A stretch of 64,000 bases of DNA from contig CM023540.1 of NCBI GenBank assembly GCA_013350335.1, positions 34,464,180 to 34,528,179 on the forward strand. Reading direction: 5' to 3'. A program made the translations under genes and the position numbers. The notes under the pieces are model-generated. The model did no database searches. It was not told where the DNA came from and was given only the letters and a program-made list of their open reading frames with translations. Numbering within the stretch: the stretch's first letter is position 1; each line of letters begins with the position of its first letter. This stretch comes from Chimonanthus salicifolius. Its lineage: Eukaryota > Streptophyta > Magnoliopsida > Laurales > Calycanthaceae. Positions 12,037 through 25,364 of the stretch are shown one piece after another.

Positions 12037-12855
12037 TTGTTTTTGTGGCTGAAGGGATGTAGAAATGATTCATGGGGGGAGGCTACTCACTGCTTACTGT
12101 CTTTGGAATTTCAGGTTTTTAGGGTTTAAGAGTTAACTACGGTTTCTTCATTGTCCCAAGTTGGGTAAGGATACATTTCAGCTTTTCCATGTATGGGTTT
12201 GCATGGGAATCATCAGAGCCCGTTTATGGGAATGTGAAAAACCCTAGGATGATTTTTGGAATTTGATTTGCTAACCATTCATGGAAACTCAAAAAGTAAA
12301 AGTAGAGGCTTTAGGACTACTGCAGAAAATCGATGTGGAGTAAATGGGTCTATCGTAAAACGCATAGATGGAGTGCAACATGAGAAAAAATTTAATGCCA
12401 TTAAGCTTTATGTTCCTTTTTTCTCTATATATGGAAATCTATAGTCTTTCAGCTTTTAATTCATTGAATGGGGTGAAAAGATTTTATTGGTGGGGATTTC
12501 TAGTGAGTGAATCCTTTTGGCGAAGAGAATAGTGCAAAAGAACAGATGGAGATTTGGAGTCTTTAAATGTTGTTAATGGTATATGGTCCAATACTTGTGT
12601 TAGGGTTCTGAATCTCTGTCCAAGTGATACAGGCAAATGGCACAAGACAAGAGGAGGACAATATGATGACACACAAAAAAATACATTTCTTAGATTAGCT
12701 ATCTAAAACATCTCATTTTTTTTTAAAAAAAAAACTATTTGAAATGATGCTTGTTTTCAGTGATTTTTTTCTAATGAAAGACCCTAATAACTCTTCCACA
12801 AACTGCAGAATTGGTTTTGCTAGAAAAAAAAATTGAACCAAAAAAGTTAGAAAAG
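12037..12855. other. Intergenic, nothing recognised
   Basis: No coding signal. A telo-box word (aaaccctag) occurs at about 12238-12246, but no gene start is near it. Confidence 0.45.
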
Positions 12856-13440
12856 AAACATTGTCTTCCTTCTTTGTCAAAACTTTCACAAAATATAGAT
12901 ATTTGTTAATCTACAACGGTAGAAATACTGGGACAGCTGAGCGGCTTCTCACTTCTAATGTGGGATCGGATAATATTTTATCTGTCCTTTTACTCATGCA
13001 GAGAGTCTGGTTAATTCTCATTCAGTTGCATCAGCCCCTTCATCAGCTGCTACTCCCTAAGGAAATTGTCTCCATCATTAATTGCTCGACTGTTAAAAAT
13101 TGGACCCATCATGGACATGTTTGTACCATCAGGGCCCTCATTAATCACTTCGGCCCTGATGGCCCAAGGATTGTCTACCATGGGGATATTACTACGCTTC
13201 CAAGCAATCATAATTCTACTGAGAATTCTGGGATTTTCTAGCAGGTTCCAAGTTAATTCTATTTGAGCCTGGTTGTTTGGCCTCATTGCGGGCTCTTTTT
13301 GTGTTTTGGGCTTTTGGCTCTTACTCTTTTGTCATTTTTTGACATTTGCTTCTGGCCTTGCCCAGGCTATGGGCTACTTTGTATATTGTTCTTTGGGCTC
13401 TTTTTTTAATGAAATACTAGCCATACATTAAAAAAAAGAA
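12856..13440 (+). mobile_element. LINE 3' tail, same family as the 4.2-6.6 kb element
   Basis: The frame at 12861-13241 ends in a block (PLHQLLLPKEIVSIIN, then W, then IRALINHFG) that parallels the tail of the first LINE (PLHCIMLPNEIAKFIK, W, IRAINSLLSKFC). The 3' untranslated ends also correspond: a cgggctctt/cggcccgag region, the word tttgggctc, a T run, gaaata/gaatta-ctaaccat(a), and a short poly(A) at about 13428-13437. The 5' boundary is unclear and I found no convincing TSD. Confidence 0.78.
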
Positions 13441-15177
13441 GAGTAAAAGATTGATAAGAACATCTATGTTTTTATGATAACAAGTGATAATGGATTTGTG
13501 AATTTCTTCGGTTGTCATCATCTAAATGGTAGGAAGGCATGTATCTGTCTCTTTTTATCAAAACACTGATGCCCTTATCATTTCTTTTAAGTATATAAAA
13601 ATCTAATGATATAATTTCCTTCTTTGTATTTTGACAAAATGCTCCTGAATACAAGATTAGGATAAAAAAGATAGCGTTATGGATCTTATTATTAAACACC
13701 ATAGCAGCACCTGCAAAACCAAAAACTTACTTGTGAGAGGGCCAATCTACAAAATACAAATTCTGGAGGGGTCTAAGATGTAATTTTGACATATTTTTGT
13801 ATAGTTTTTGTTAAAAAAATTAAACTACAAGGGGACTTTTTCAAAGAGAGAGGGGCCATGCCCCTGTCACCGCCCCTTGTTTTCGCCCATGCTAAGGGCA
13901 TATTTCTAAAAGAAAGAGATTTCCTTATCAGTGATAAAATTCATCACATATGAATCATCTATAATGCTCTGGTTTCAGCTTTTTCCTTCTTTGGGTCAGT
14001 TGTACTCCTTCCTTATTATGAATGACCCTTTCACAATTTTTCATATAAAAAAAAAAAATATATATATATATATATATATTGAAGAAAAATAAAATAAATA
14101 ATTGCGATGATGATGATAAATACAAAAAATATAAGAAAGATAAATTTCATGATTATTTGTTAAGAATACTAACGAAGAAGCTTTCGTGCAACTATGGGAT
14201 GTTATAACCAGTGTTGAAGGATTTGGTGAGAGGCTGAGAGCTCTACTTATCTGTCAAATGTTACTTTTTTAGTTTCACAATATAGAACTCTTGAAAAATC
14301 AGAACATTTATAGTTTTGGAGGAAAGCAAAAATCAAGTGAAAGAGGTGTATTTAAATAAGAAAATGACCCATCATCTTTAGTGTAAAATGTGTTGATTAA
14401 GATATAGACTTATGTGTTTAAGATAAATATGTAATATGCCGCACTTGTCCATCAATGGACAGTAACAATCAGCTTAGTATAGTGAGTAAGTGCTATTTTT
14501 TGCCGTTCAAGTCATGTCAATTTTATATTGACAATCGATTGTGAAAACTAAATTGTTAAATTCAATTATGAGAATCCACTTTAAATAAATGAAATAAATA
14601 ACTTTACAAAAGAATAATAAGAATGACCCACATTTCATTTTCAATAGATAAAGCAATCAAACTAGTTTCACATTTGTACGCTATTTATTGGGTTATTCCT
14701 CATATTCCTTTTATGTATATATTCACAAAGCAATCATCCGTTTAGACTTTCGGTGGGAATGTATATTCTCATATTTTCGAGCTTCTCTTTACTTCAACCA
14801 ATCATCTTAGCTTGCTATTGTTAATTTGAAGGATCGATCATTGGTTTACCCAGAAGGAAAGGAGAGAAATAAAATACAAATCTGTTGTTTTGGAATTCTG
14901 ATAGCTTAGATTCTTTTTTTTTTTCTTCTTTTTTTTATCAAATTTATGTGTTGAAAACTTTAAGAAACTCAATGTAAAATTCTCACGGATGACACTCCTT
15001 ATCTTAAGGACACACTAGGTTAATTTACAGGAGTTTGAACCCGTAGCTGAATGGGGTAATAGAATTCTGAGAACTTAGATTCTAATAATTGTAAAGAACT
15101 TGTACCGTTCAAAGGCTCAGATGTGTTTAAAGTTTAAAGCAATTTTCCAACTAGAAGTATCAAGCATTAGCTTCTGT

Positions 15178-15180
<3 letters not shown>
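13441..15180. other. Intergenic with an (AT)n microsatellite
   Basis: No gene recognised. An (AT)n run lies at about 14057-14079. A word series at 14985-15060 (cttatcttaaggacacacta, then gagtttgaacccg) resembles 26.73-26.82 kb and may be a decayed SINE. Confidence 0.5.

Positions 15181-15181
<1 letters not shown>

Positions 15182-15218
<37 letters not shown>
15182..15218. repeat. (CT)n microsatellite
   Basis: An uninterrupted CT dinucleotide run of about 37 bp. Confidence 0.9.
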
Positions 15219-15220
<2 letters not shown>

Positions 15221-15325
15221 GTAGCAGAATAAAGCATGTTTCTACTACCGTATTAGACTTTTAATCAGGCTTGATATAGAGCTTAAACTCGTCTAAGACT
15301 AGTTCAAATTCGCTCTAAATTAAGT

Positions 15326-15825
15326 GACTTGAACATACATATTTTACTAACAGATTGGGCTTGAGCTCATTTTAGCCCTTTTAATAGATGGGCAGATTTG
15401 GGCTCTTAAAAAAACATGTGAAGCCCGTTTTGTTTTTAGGTCCATTTAATAACTATAGATATTTATGTATTGATGGACCTGAAGTCCTGAACATACATAT
15501 TTGACTAGTAGGCTGGGCTCTGATCATTTTTAGCCCTTTTAAATTTTAATAAATAGACAGGTTTTGGTGCTTAAAAGAAACCCGTGTAGCCCGTCAGGTT
15601 TTTCAGCCCATTTAGCTAACTATATATATATATATATATATATATTTATTTATTTATTGATGGACTTGAACATAAATATTTGACTAATAGGCTAAGCTTG
15701 AGCTCATTTTAAGTCCTATTAATAAATGGATAGATTTAGGCTCTTAAAAGAAACAAACGATGCTCATCAAGTTTTTCAGTGTGTTCAACTAATTATATAT
15801 TTATGTATTGTGTATATATAAGAAA
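15326..15825. repeat. Three-copy tandem repeat, units about 160-180 bp
   Basis: The marker gaacata(c/a)at recurs at 15331, 15489 and 15668. Each is followed by attt(g)actaa, a gggct/agctt block, ctcattttag, ccttttaata, gggctcttaaaa and an aagcccgt block. The spacing differs (158 and 179 bp), partly because an internal (TA)n run at about 15619-15644 has expanded in copy 2. Related gggct/gccc wording continues to about 16200, so this may be part of one larger decayed element. Confidence 0.7.
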
Positions 15826-16474
15826 ACTGATCAAGTGCAAGAGACTTGACCAAAGTTAAATTTTGCATCTCCATTGTCTATTGGTAAACTTTGGAATTCA
15901 AAATATAAAATATCTTGAAATGGATAGCTAAGAGGCAAGGCCTTATTATTGTGATGTCTCCTATCATTTACTCTTTGTATAAGACAACTACATGTAATTG
16001 AATTTTTGTAATGTATAATGATTTCTTCTCTTTACAAACGGGCTCCAACAGGTCAGCTTGAGCTTTTCACTAATTTAAATTGACAGGCTCATGCATTAGC
16101 CTAAAAAGCCTGATGGGCTACAAGCCCACAAGCAAATTTGGGCTTTTTTCATATTAGGAATCAAATGACAACGACCCAACTCAAATTCGACCCGTGAACA
16201 TCCACACTCCTTTTAAGCATCTTCTTTTAGGACAGGTCCAAAAGAAACAAATGTTGATTGGGAATTGATATTTAATGGAAAGAAGCGTGTCAAAAGATAA
16301 TGTTGATAAAAGGCAACAATGATGCTTTCACTTGTTTGCATGGATAGAGAAATTATATACAATTGGAGAGAACATGATCTTCAAAACTTTTCCTTTTCTT
16401 CTTATACATATAAAAGAAGAAATTTAACACTAGGGATGGATTCATGTACCAAAGATTACATAGTGCCACAAATT
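15826..16474. other. Intergenic, repeat-derived
   Basis: Contains gggctacaagcccac and cccaactcaaattcgaccc words (16040-16200) related to the dispersed CCCGA/GGGCT repeats. No gene. Confidence 0.4.
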
Positions 16475-16701
16475 AGTTGCGTTTGGATGAGGGAGTGTAA
16501 TAATAATAGAGTGTTACTCCTCATAACTTTTGTTTGGTAATTAAAGGGTAACGGTAAAAAATCAACTTTTTATCTCATTTCCTTCCACTTTTAAAAACTC
16601 TTTCCAAGTAAAGGGTATTCATGATATACAGGAATAACCTCTAGTCAAAGGTAATGTCGAATAACCCCTCTTCAAAATTTATCCCTCATTCAAATGCAGC
16701 C
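16475..16701. mobile_element. Short MITE-like element with inverted ends
   Basis: The left end gttgcgtttggatgaggga and the inverse of the right end (ggctgcatttgaatgaggga) agree at most positions over about 19 bp. The interior is AT-rich and non-coding. Size and ends fit a small DNA-transposon derivative. I could not settle the TSD and so cannot name the superfamily. Confidence 0.55.
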
Positions 16702-19700
16702 AAAGCTAGAATGCTTATTCACCCCAATAATTTAGTTTAAACTTTAGAGTATTAAACTATGAATAGTTAGGTACAAAATAAGGGGGTATAAATGGATTGA
16801 CTATGGTTATGGGTGACTCTAAATATATTGAAATCAAGAAGTGGAGATTAAAAATGATGACACACGAGGATCTAAAAATTAAAGAGAAGAGCGTGAAGGC
16901 TACATGAATGATGAAGAAGATAAAGCCTTCCATCATGTTGTTGTTGAATGTACACAAACATGTGTGGCCCACCTTCCTAATGTAGTACACTACCTGATGA
17001 AACAAAGGTAAATTGACAGTGACCAGGAGTGAAACATCACTTGGACAAACCAAAGTGGAAGGCTAAAAGGTGGAACTATTGATTTTACAAAGCCAAGCAC
17101 ATTTCGCATCAGTGTTCTTGAATCATTCTAAAACATTTCGCATTATTTCAGAATCTTCTTGTGCATTCTAGGCTTCTTTTGAGTTTTTTGGAAATCTCTA
17201 CGCATCTAAAACTTTTGCTCTTTGATTTCGACCGTCCTTTGTGCTCATTTTTTGCACCAATCTTAACTTTAATGGCCGATTACTGAGTCACGGAGTCTCG
17301 ATCTGTGATATGGTGCTACTCATTAATGGACTATAATGGACATCTTCAACGACATGATGGTTAAAAAGTCAAATTGGATGGGTATATTCAAAATCACCCA
17401 AGGCTCTTTTAATAAATTGCGGCCGCCTGAGGAGGTTCAATAATTGTAGACATTTTCATAATGTGGAGTAAGACTAGCTACACAATATTAGATTATTGTC
17501 TAGATTGTCCACTCAACGGTAGCTTGATCAAGACATAAGTTGTGAAAAGTAAGAGACATTTCAAAGTGGACTCTATCGTGTCTTCGCTAAAGGACTTCAA
17601 AGTGTGAAATATAGTTAAAGTTTAATGCTTGAATGTTTTAAATAAAAGTATGGATGATAGAAGGTATAGAAAAAGGCAGCCCACATAAAAAATTTGAAAT
17701 TATGCTTGATAGGATAGTGTTGTAGATGGTTTAAATTGATTATATTTAATTTGATCGACCTAAAAGGTCTTCTTGGATGTTTTTTAGATTTTTCAATGAT
17801 AAATGAAAGTACAGATTTTGGAAGGCCAATAATATCATTTAACATATAAAAAAAAAGGCTACGTAAAATTATAATTAAAAATACAAAAACGATGGTATAG
17901 CCTACCTGTCCAAACATGCAAATACGGTATTAATTTGTTGGAAGAAATTGCCTTCTCGACCACACACACAACAATATCAGAGAAATAAAAAAGAGATATA
18001 AAAAAAGAGAAGCAAACTACAACATAAAGATTTATGTGGTTCATACCAATCCACCATTTTCAAAGGCACAAAAATAAATAAGAGATGACTCTCAATACAA
18101 TTGCCATCTCTCTCTCACACAAAATGACTATATATATTAATCGACACATTGTAGGTTGGATCAATATTACACCTCTGATGATCAGATTCTATAGAGCGTA
18201 ATAAAACCCACTTCTATATTTCTAAGCCTCCTTATCCGTGTTTGTCGAAGTTGGAAGTTGAATATATAAATGTAATATTTCCCAGACCTAAACTTTGACT
18301 GGGCCTGGCATCTATCTTGACAAGTACAGAATCAATGAAGGCTAACTTTTGTCTTAATAGAAATCTATTATATGATTATTAATTAGGTAGCGGGTTCATA
18401 CATATTTTAAGATCTATAATCATTATCATTATTATCAAAGCTTTTGTCCTACCAATAAACTGATCTGCGATAATACTCCATATCGAACAGTATGAGGCTG
18501 GTTTGATACTGTGATCATCACCAAATAAATAGTAAAAAATTTGACAAAAATATAAGATTATGTCAACAAAACTCACCCCAAAATTCAGAATTGGCAGGTC
18601 CTCCTGCTAATGTTGATTGATTATTATGGCTTGTAGCCTTGTAGGGCTGGCAATAGGCTGAGATCTGACCTGAAATTGTCCAAATAACAGGGATGGGATT
18701 GTCCATAGTAAGTTCACTGGGCCCGGATTACGCCTATAAATTGTATATGATAAGCTGAATAGAAGCGAAGCTTTAAGGCCCATTAGTTATGAGCTGGTCT
18801 TACACCCAATCTTAAAGGGTGCTAAAGCCCATGTGTTTTGCAAAGTTATTTTAGAGAGTAGGATCCATCTTATGACAATAAATTGAGATAATTGACTTGT
18901 TCATCATGTAGACTACTACACTGCCTAAAATAGCTCCTATCAAATCATTCTAACCATTAGTTTTTAAGATTAAAATAAAGTCATTGAATGAATATTTTAC
19001 CTGTATGGTTCAATCCAACGGTTAAGATGTACTAAATGAGTATCAAATAAAAAAAGAATTATAATGGTTTTGAATCTATGAAGAAATGCCACACATTGGT
19101 ATACAAATGGACTAATGGGCCGATTTCTATAATATCATCTAGTATTTGTCAGGCCTTTTACTACCGAATTAATATCATTGGAATGTTAATCACAAAACAT
19201 TATGTATGCAGGAATCTCTTTCACCTTGTCAACGTCAAAGTTGGGCCCTATTGGAATCACATGGGTCAAGCCCAAATGTATAAACCAAGCCCTGATTGGA
19301 CCGATATTGGGTCCAAGTGGGAACGAGGCCCAAGTGAAATTTATCTTCATATGCATACCCTCAAACAAGCAGAGAGGTTGCACTCAGCTCTTTACCAAAC
19401 AAGCAAACCCATCTGAGGGCTTAGTCCAAACTAGGGCTTGTGCCCTTAAAAAGAAATGGGCCTGAAAAATTCAGAGAGGCCTAATCTAAATTTATTTGAT
19501 GAAATCTCATTATCAAATATACGTCAGCCTATCTCGTTTAAATGGAATTCATAATGACACCATAAGTCATGATTATTTTATTATTTCGAAATCAACAATG
19601 TTAAGTTAATAATCCATTTATGAGAACTTCAGTACTTAGTTTAAAATATATAACATTAAAAAATAAGAAGAGATATAACTTTATAGAATTAAAAATGGTT

Positions 19701-20409
19701 AATTATAATAAAGTATAAAAGAAACTTGTTTTGCTAAATATATATAACCATTCGATTTTAATCAAAGAAAATAAACGGTTGAACTATTGAAGTTGAGTGT
19801 TTTTTTCTTATAATCTCTTTTACCTTTATCTAAATAAAATAGATAAATATTTTTAAATAAAACTTATTTTTTTAGCCGACGTATCACCAATTTCTACCTT
19901 AGTTTATTGAAGTTACTGCACCTAATAAAATAATACATGTTATTGAAATCAGAATTTAAATTTTAATACTAAAAAGTTAACAATGACTTGAAAATATAGT
20001 AAGTATTACTTTAATCATAATTAAATTGGAGGTTTGTTAAGTGCACGTGAATATGGAAAATAAAAGTAGGTTACAGAAAGACCTCATATGAGATTTTACA
20101 AATTAAATTACAAGGCGTGAATTGTTAATTATAAGCTCAAATAATTTTTATATAAAGTTGACGTGTCAAGGGGTTTTTCTTTGAATCTAATTAAAAGTCA
20201 GGAACTTTTTGAAATTATCAAAATATACTGACTTATTTCAAAAAAATCCTTAAATATGGCCATTTTAAAAAAATAAAAAAGAAAACAAAATAAAACAGAA
20301 AAATACTACAGCCTCTGATTAGCTTGGAATCCTGGGAAAAACACCTTATGGGTAGGAAACTTTTTCTATTTTCATTCTTCAAAGTTCAGACACAGAGGAA
20401 AGTAGAAAA
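16702..20409. other. Intergenic, no gene recognised
   Basis: AT-rich, with scattered gggcc/gcccaa repeat words at 18650-18850 and 19220-19470. The small frames here (for example 17615-17917 and 19078-19465) lack domain or splice support. The last 100 bp contain the likely leader of the INSIG-like gene. Confidence 0.5.
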
Positions 20410-23400
20410 ATGCAAGCATACATTGGTTTTGCTTCTTCTTCTTCCTCTTCCTCTTCCCTGCTCACAAGTGGACTCCATAATCCAAGTTTCCCTCACTTTC
20501 TGCCCAGACCCATTTTCTGCAGTCTGAGAAGAGAGAGCAGAACAAGTCTTAAAGAAAGTTGGCCATCCATTTCCCTCTCTCTCTTTGGTTCTGGTTTCCT
20601 TTTGGGTCCCTTGATTGATGGTCTTCATTCAAGGGTCAATCTCTTAACGTACCAAAATGGGTCACTTGACATTGGACCTCTTCATACCAATATTTGGGTA
20701 CTCAATTCTTCAACACCATTCTCTTTTTCTTTTCTTTTTTATCTATTTTGAAGATTCTAACTTGTGTATTTTCAGTTGGACTTTGAGTTTAAAATGTCAA
20801 ATGATATTGATTTTTCGACCATATTTTAGTTAATATTTCAGTCATATTGTTTGATGATTAATTTCAATTGGAATCATAAACAAATTGGACACAATAGGCC
20901 GAAATAAACTGAAATTACAGCCGCCAGATGAGTGCGGTGTGGAAATTTCAGCATTTCTGAAAAATTCAAGGAAGAGATTGATTGAGACACAAGTGACGGA
21001 CTCGGTTTTATTTTATTTAAATAAAAAAAATTAATATATAAATTATAATTATCTCTAACATTAAAATTTCATTCAAGACATTTTTATCTTAATTTTTAAG
21101 AAAAAATAAGTACTGGAGGTATGCCCTAATAATAAAGGAGGTGTCTCGATCGATCTCCATCCGAAAATAACAAGTTTTTCATTTTGAATGGGACTAAAAC
21201 CGAAAATTTTTGTTTTGGCTGAAACTTTTTGTTAGTGCCCGCCCACCAATTTGATGGATGTAGTAGTCTAAATAGTGTGATTTTGGAGCTGTGGTGCATC
21301 TAAAGTGGGTCTAAATATTGGTATTGGTTTGATTTGTATACATTTATACTTAGATATCAATGATGATTGATGAATTGGTAAGATTCTGGTCCTACAATTT
21401 TTCTTTTAGAATTTTAGTTTCTATTGAATTTCATCTTACGTTTCTAGGTTCCTCCCTTGCTTGGGACATTTTACTGTACCGTTGGGATGTTTCAACTCCT
21501 ATTGGATGAAAGGATCTCTTCCAAATCAAAGGTTAAAGAAGGGAGCTTGGAGAAAACTGTAGCTTCATTGATGTGAGTTGGCCAATTATACTTTTTTCTT
21601 GCAATCTTCCGAACATGGATAGATAGATAGATAGAAACAGTCATCAGGTAGTCAGCAATCATGTTTGTTTTCCCCAGTGCAGGATCCTATTTTTAACAGA
21701 ATTAGGCATATACCACTACATTTTTATTTAAAGAAATTTAATTGGTGATGTCTAATGCGGAAAGTACAGGAGATGTATCACTTAGGAATGGTGAATCACG
21801 ACCCTCATTGAAAGGATTTATCATACTGTATTTTGTTAAAGTGTCACCTTTGGCTAGAAACTGGGCATTCTAGCTCAGAAACCAGTCGTCCTAACTTCGA
21901 GTCATGAAATAACCTGATGTACGTGGTTTGTAAGGGGTTGCTTGCTTTTGGTGCTTACACAGTTCCTTCGTACTCAGGGAGAGGTAAGGTCCTGGAGTTC
22001 TTCGTCATAAAAAGATAAAAGAGAAAATCTGTTATCAAAGAGTAATACTGGTTGGCTCAGAGCTCCACCACTGGCAGTCAGAATCAAATGATTCTAACCT
22101 GTTTTTTAATTTTTATTGAGCTGAAAATGTAGATATGGATCGATCAATTATCAGTATAGTATTGAATGCTGTCATAAACTGTAGTTCCATGAGCAGATGT
22201 TCTTGTTCATTACCATAATTTGAACTGGCAATAGAGCTGTAAATACCTTCTTTTCAATGTCAATGACCAGCTAATTAGAAAATTTTATTTCCTTAATGAG
22301 GCGTGGGGGTGTGGACACTTACTCAGATTCGACACATGAACAGCTAATCCTTGTTCAGATGATTGAGACCCTATGCCTGCAGATGTTGGACAGGAAACAA
22401 TAGTTTAGTTGCTAATTAAAATTCAATCCCTTACCCTAGCAGTTGGTTTTAATTTTATCACTGTTGTTATTTTTGGTCAAGAATCAAGCAGTTGAATTTT
22501 GAACTACAACTATTGAGTGAGTGAGTGAGTTCATAAAACGAGGACCAAATTCAGTCCACTCCTGCTGGGACAGGAAGCTCAGCGAGAAAATCTTACCATT
22601 GCCAGTTGAGTTACTTTTGAGTTGAATCAATTTCCTGAGTTTTCTTTACATTGTATCTGATATCACTATATTGTAATAGGCACTCAATGTTCTACTCACC
22701 GGCGTACTAAACTCATGCTCATCAATGATCGTCACCAATATGGATGTGTTGGAATATGTGAGCAAAATTGAAGAATTTGAGCTCCATAAACATCAAATAG
22801 TTGAGTTGATAAATTTTCTCATAGACAGCTGAGTTGAAAATGTTGTGGTCAAATGCTATCGTTCAGGCTCTAAATGGTTGTTAATGGAAGCTTCTCAATT
22901 GAAATAAGCAAAACCTGAATAGATTTAAGTAACCAATGGAAGTAAAATGTAGAACCTTGAAAGCGGTCGCTGTCTAACTCCGAAATTTAGTTGAATAACA
23001 GAAGAATTATTAAACAAGTCATCCATACTGTATTCAACAAATCCTTCAGTACCGTCAGAACGTAAATCACATATAGATGTTTATGCCCACACATACTCCT
23101 TTGTCATGCAATATATAGTGAAGTTTGTTCATCCATGAGAAGTTTTACAGAACTGAGTATCTTTTGTTACCATTTAACCAGAGCTCTGGTGCTATTCATT
23201 GAACTGAGTGCTGAAATGTACAAAACTGGAGTGCCGAGCAACATAGAAACTTATACATTATTCGCGCTGGCAGAGTGCATATGGCTATTCTTAGACCGCA
23301 CATGGCTGGGGTTCACCATAGCTTGTCTCGTCGGCTTTGGGTGCCCGTTGGTTGAAGTTCCACTGATCAAGTAAGGCATTTTTTTTTCAAGATTATGGAA

Positions 23401-23901
23401 TAATGATTTATACAATTGGAGATATGAGAGCATTCCAAAGCTAGCTTAGAAACTGCCTACCCCCATATAACTTTAAAAGACACTCCAGTTCAGAACCCAA
23501 AATGAGAGGCTGGAGCTACATAACACTCCAGAGGAATGTAAGCCTGGAACCGCCCTAGCTCCAGAACACTCTCTAACTCTGACCCATATGCAATCATCAA
23601 ACACATAGTGAAATCCTATTGGAATAATCTTGTTAGTTTTCGATATCTTTAGGTTGTTTCATCTGTGGGAGTATCCTCATGCAGACATCAGAGTTTTTGA
23701 TGAGGTAACACCCTTTCTTTTTTGCATTAGAATTAGTTATAGCTAATTCATCTGCAGACATTTAAAAGGTGACCATCACAATTGTGTTTCTTCTTGCAGG
23801 GATTGATCAGTTGGACAAGCACTTGTTATTTTGTGTATACACCATTTTTGATCTGTTTATCACGTTGGCTGAAATCAAACATTGCTGTTGTCAAGGAATA
23901 A
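20410..23901 (+). CDS. INSIG-like multi-pass membrane protein with transit-peptide-like N-terminus
   Basis: Exons are 20410-20697, 21448-21572, 23182-23370, 23653-23704 and 23800-23901; phases agree and give 251 residues. Residues from about 48 on follow the animal INSIG pattern: a first hydrophobic segment ([15 protein letters not shown]), then IWVPPLLGT where INSIG has WWVPPCCGT, a third segment, [15 protein letters not shown] where INSIG has LWWTFDRSRSG (Asp176 matches an Asp reported as needed for Scap binding), and a last pair of segments ending in SRWLKS. Animal INSIGs retain Scap and HMG-CoA reductase in the ER. Here residues 1-45 are Ser-rich, basic and nearly acid-free (M-QAYIGFA-S8...), which looks like a chloroplast transit peptide. 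Location and function are therefore open. Intron 2 (1.6 kb) contains a possible SINE near 21855-22010. Confidence 0.85.
21855..22016 (+). mobile_element. Possible tRNA-derived SINE in intron 2 of the INSIG-like gene
   Basis: A box-A-like word (tctagctcagaaacc) is followed about 35 bp later by a box-B-like word (cttcgagtca), and the stretch ends in an A-rich aaaaagataaaaga. The layout suits a tRNA-derived SINE. Without a bounding TSD this is tentative. Confidence 0.35.
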
Positions 23902-25364
23902 GCAAGAGTCCTTCGATGATTTTTCTACTTTGAAGCTTAAGAACACTGAATGAATTTATTGTTTAAATCAATCTGAGCACAATCAGTTGGTCTTCAATGA
24001 GTTTTAAAGAGTCATCAAGGTTATAGAACCAACAATTCGAGCAGAATCAGGTGAGTCACCAGCTTAGGCTAGTTCTTGTCAAGACCGAGTGCTGCCATTT
24101 CTTTTACAACTTGGGCCATGTTTAAATCTAGTTTTGTTTTTTATTTTGTAAATAATGAAATGTAGTCAAAACATGAAATGTCTGAAATTTGGTTAATGTC
24201 ACCTTAGTATACTGACCAACCATCCCTAAATTGTGACAAGATTTGCTTATCAAAACAAGACGAAGTGCATTAGTACCAACAAACAAGTGAGCTGCTGAGC
24301 TTTCAAATTATGAAAAACTCGGCTTCCTTTTCAGATCCATCGAAAAGCTAGAATACATGAGTCTGCAAATAATCTCTGCTCTTGCTTCATCTAGTGGGGA
24401 CCAAGAATTAAGCTGACATTTTAATTCAGGGAAACAACCATAATCTGCAAAAATATTGTGAAGGGCTAGTCTTTGAGGTCTAATTGATCAGCTCTATTTG
24501 TGCCTCGAACTTCATTAAGCACATGGAAGGAAGTGGCATGATTAGTGCATGTAGGTAGATACACTGCGTTAGATCATCTTTGTCATCAAAGATTTTGCTC
24601 CATCTATTTGAGATTAGATTTTGAAGTTCTAGTTTTCCACTCAAAAGTTGGTTTGGATAGATAACAAGCTATTATTGTTTATCATGGGTGAGACAGGAGA
24701 GAGCAAAATTTATTTTTGTCCAGTGGTTTTGAAGTTGGAAGTCCCTCCTGAAGAGAAAGCAACCAAGCTACATTTGATAGCTTAGACACACCCCAAGACG
24801 GAAGAGAAGAAGTCAGAAAATCTAGGTAGATGAGATAGCGGCTTTGATGATGATGACTTAGGACGGTAACTCGAGATTGTTGAGGAATGATCCTCAAGCC
24901 CACTTGTCTCCATTTGCAAATGCAAATACCAACATAACCACACTTTTGGTTCATAGACACCCCTCTAAATGTAGTTATTCGCTACCATCCATTATCATAA
25001 TTCCACACCAAGAAACAGAAACTAATACATTGACAATATATTTTCTCAAATGATAAATTCTTTTCTACTTCAGCAGACGTGGAAGATACAATACTAATCT
25101 AAGGGAAAACATAACTCGACATATCAAAAGTAGATAATGGAATAACTACTCAAGAAATGATGAAGTGAAGGAGACTTTAACAATAATACATTCAACTCTG
25201 TATCTCAACCACCCATTCCATGAAATTTAGTACTTTATAACAGGAAATTTTCCAAAAACATGTGGCTGAGATATAGGAATTGATGGTATTACCGTCAGAT
25301 CTCTTGCACCTGATCATTTCTCCACTCGAGCTTAGTGCAACTCTTCTTCTACATTGTTGTAGCA
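23902..25364. other. 3' flank of the INSIG-like gene and intergenic DNA
   Basis: No domain-bearing frame. The minus-strand frame at 24682-24960 shows no recognisable motif and no splice context. Confidence 0.5.

Noticed and set aside
24682..24960. 92-codon minus-strand frame
   Set aside because: No motif or splice structure; in the 3' flank of the INSIG-like gene.
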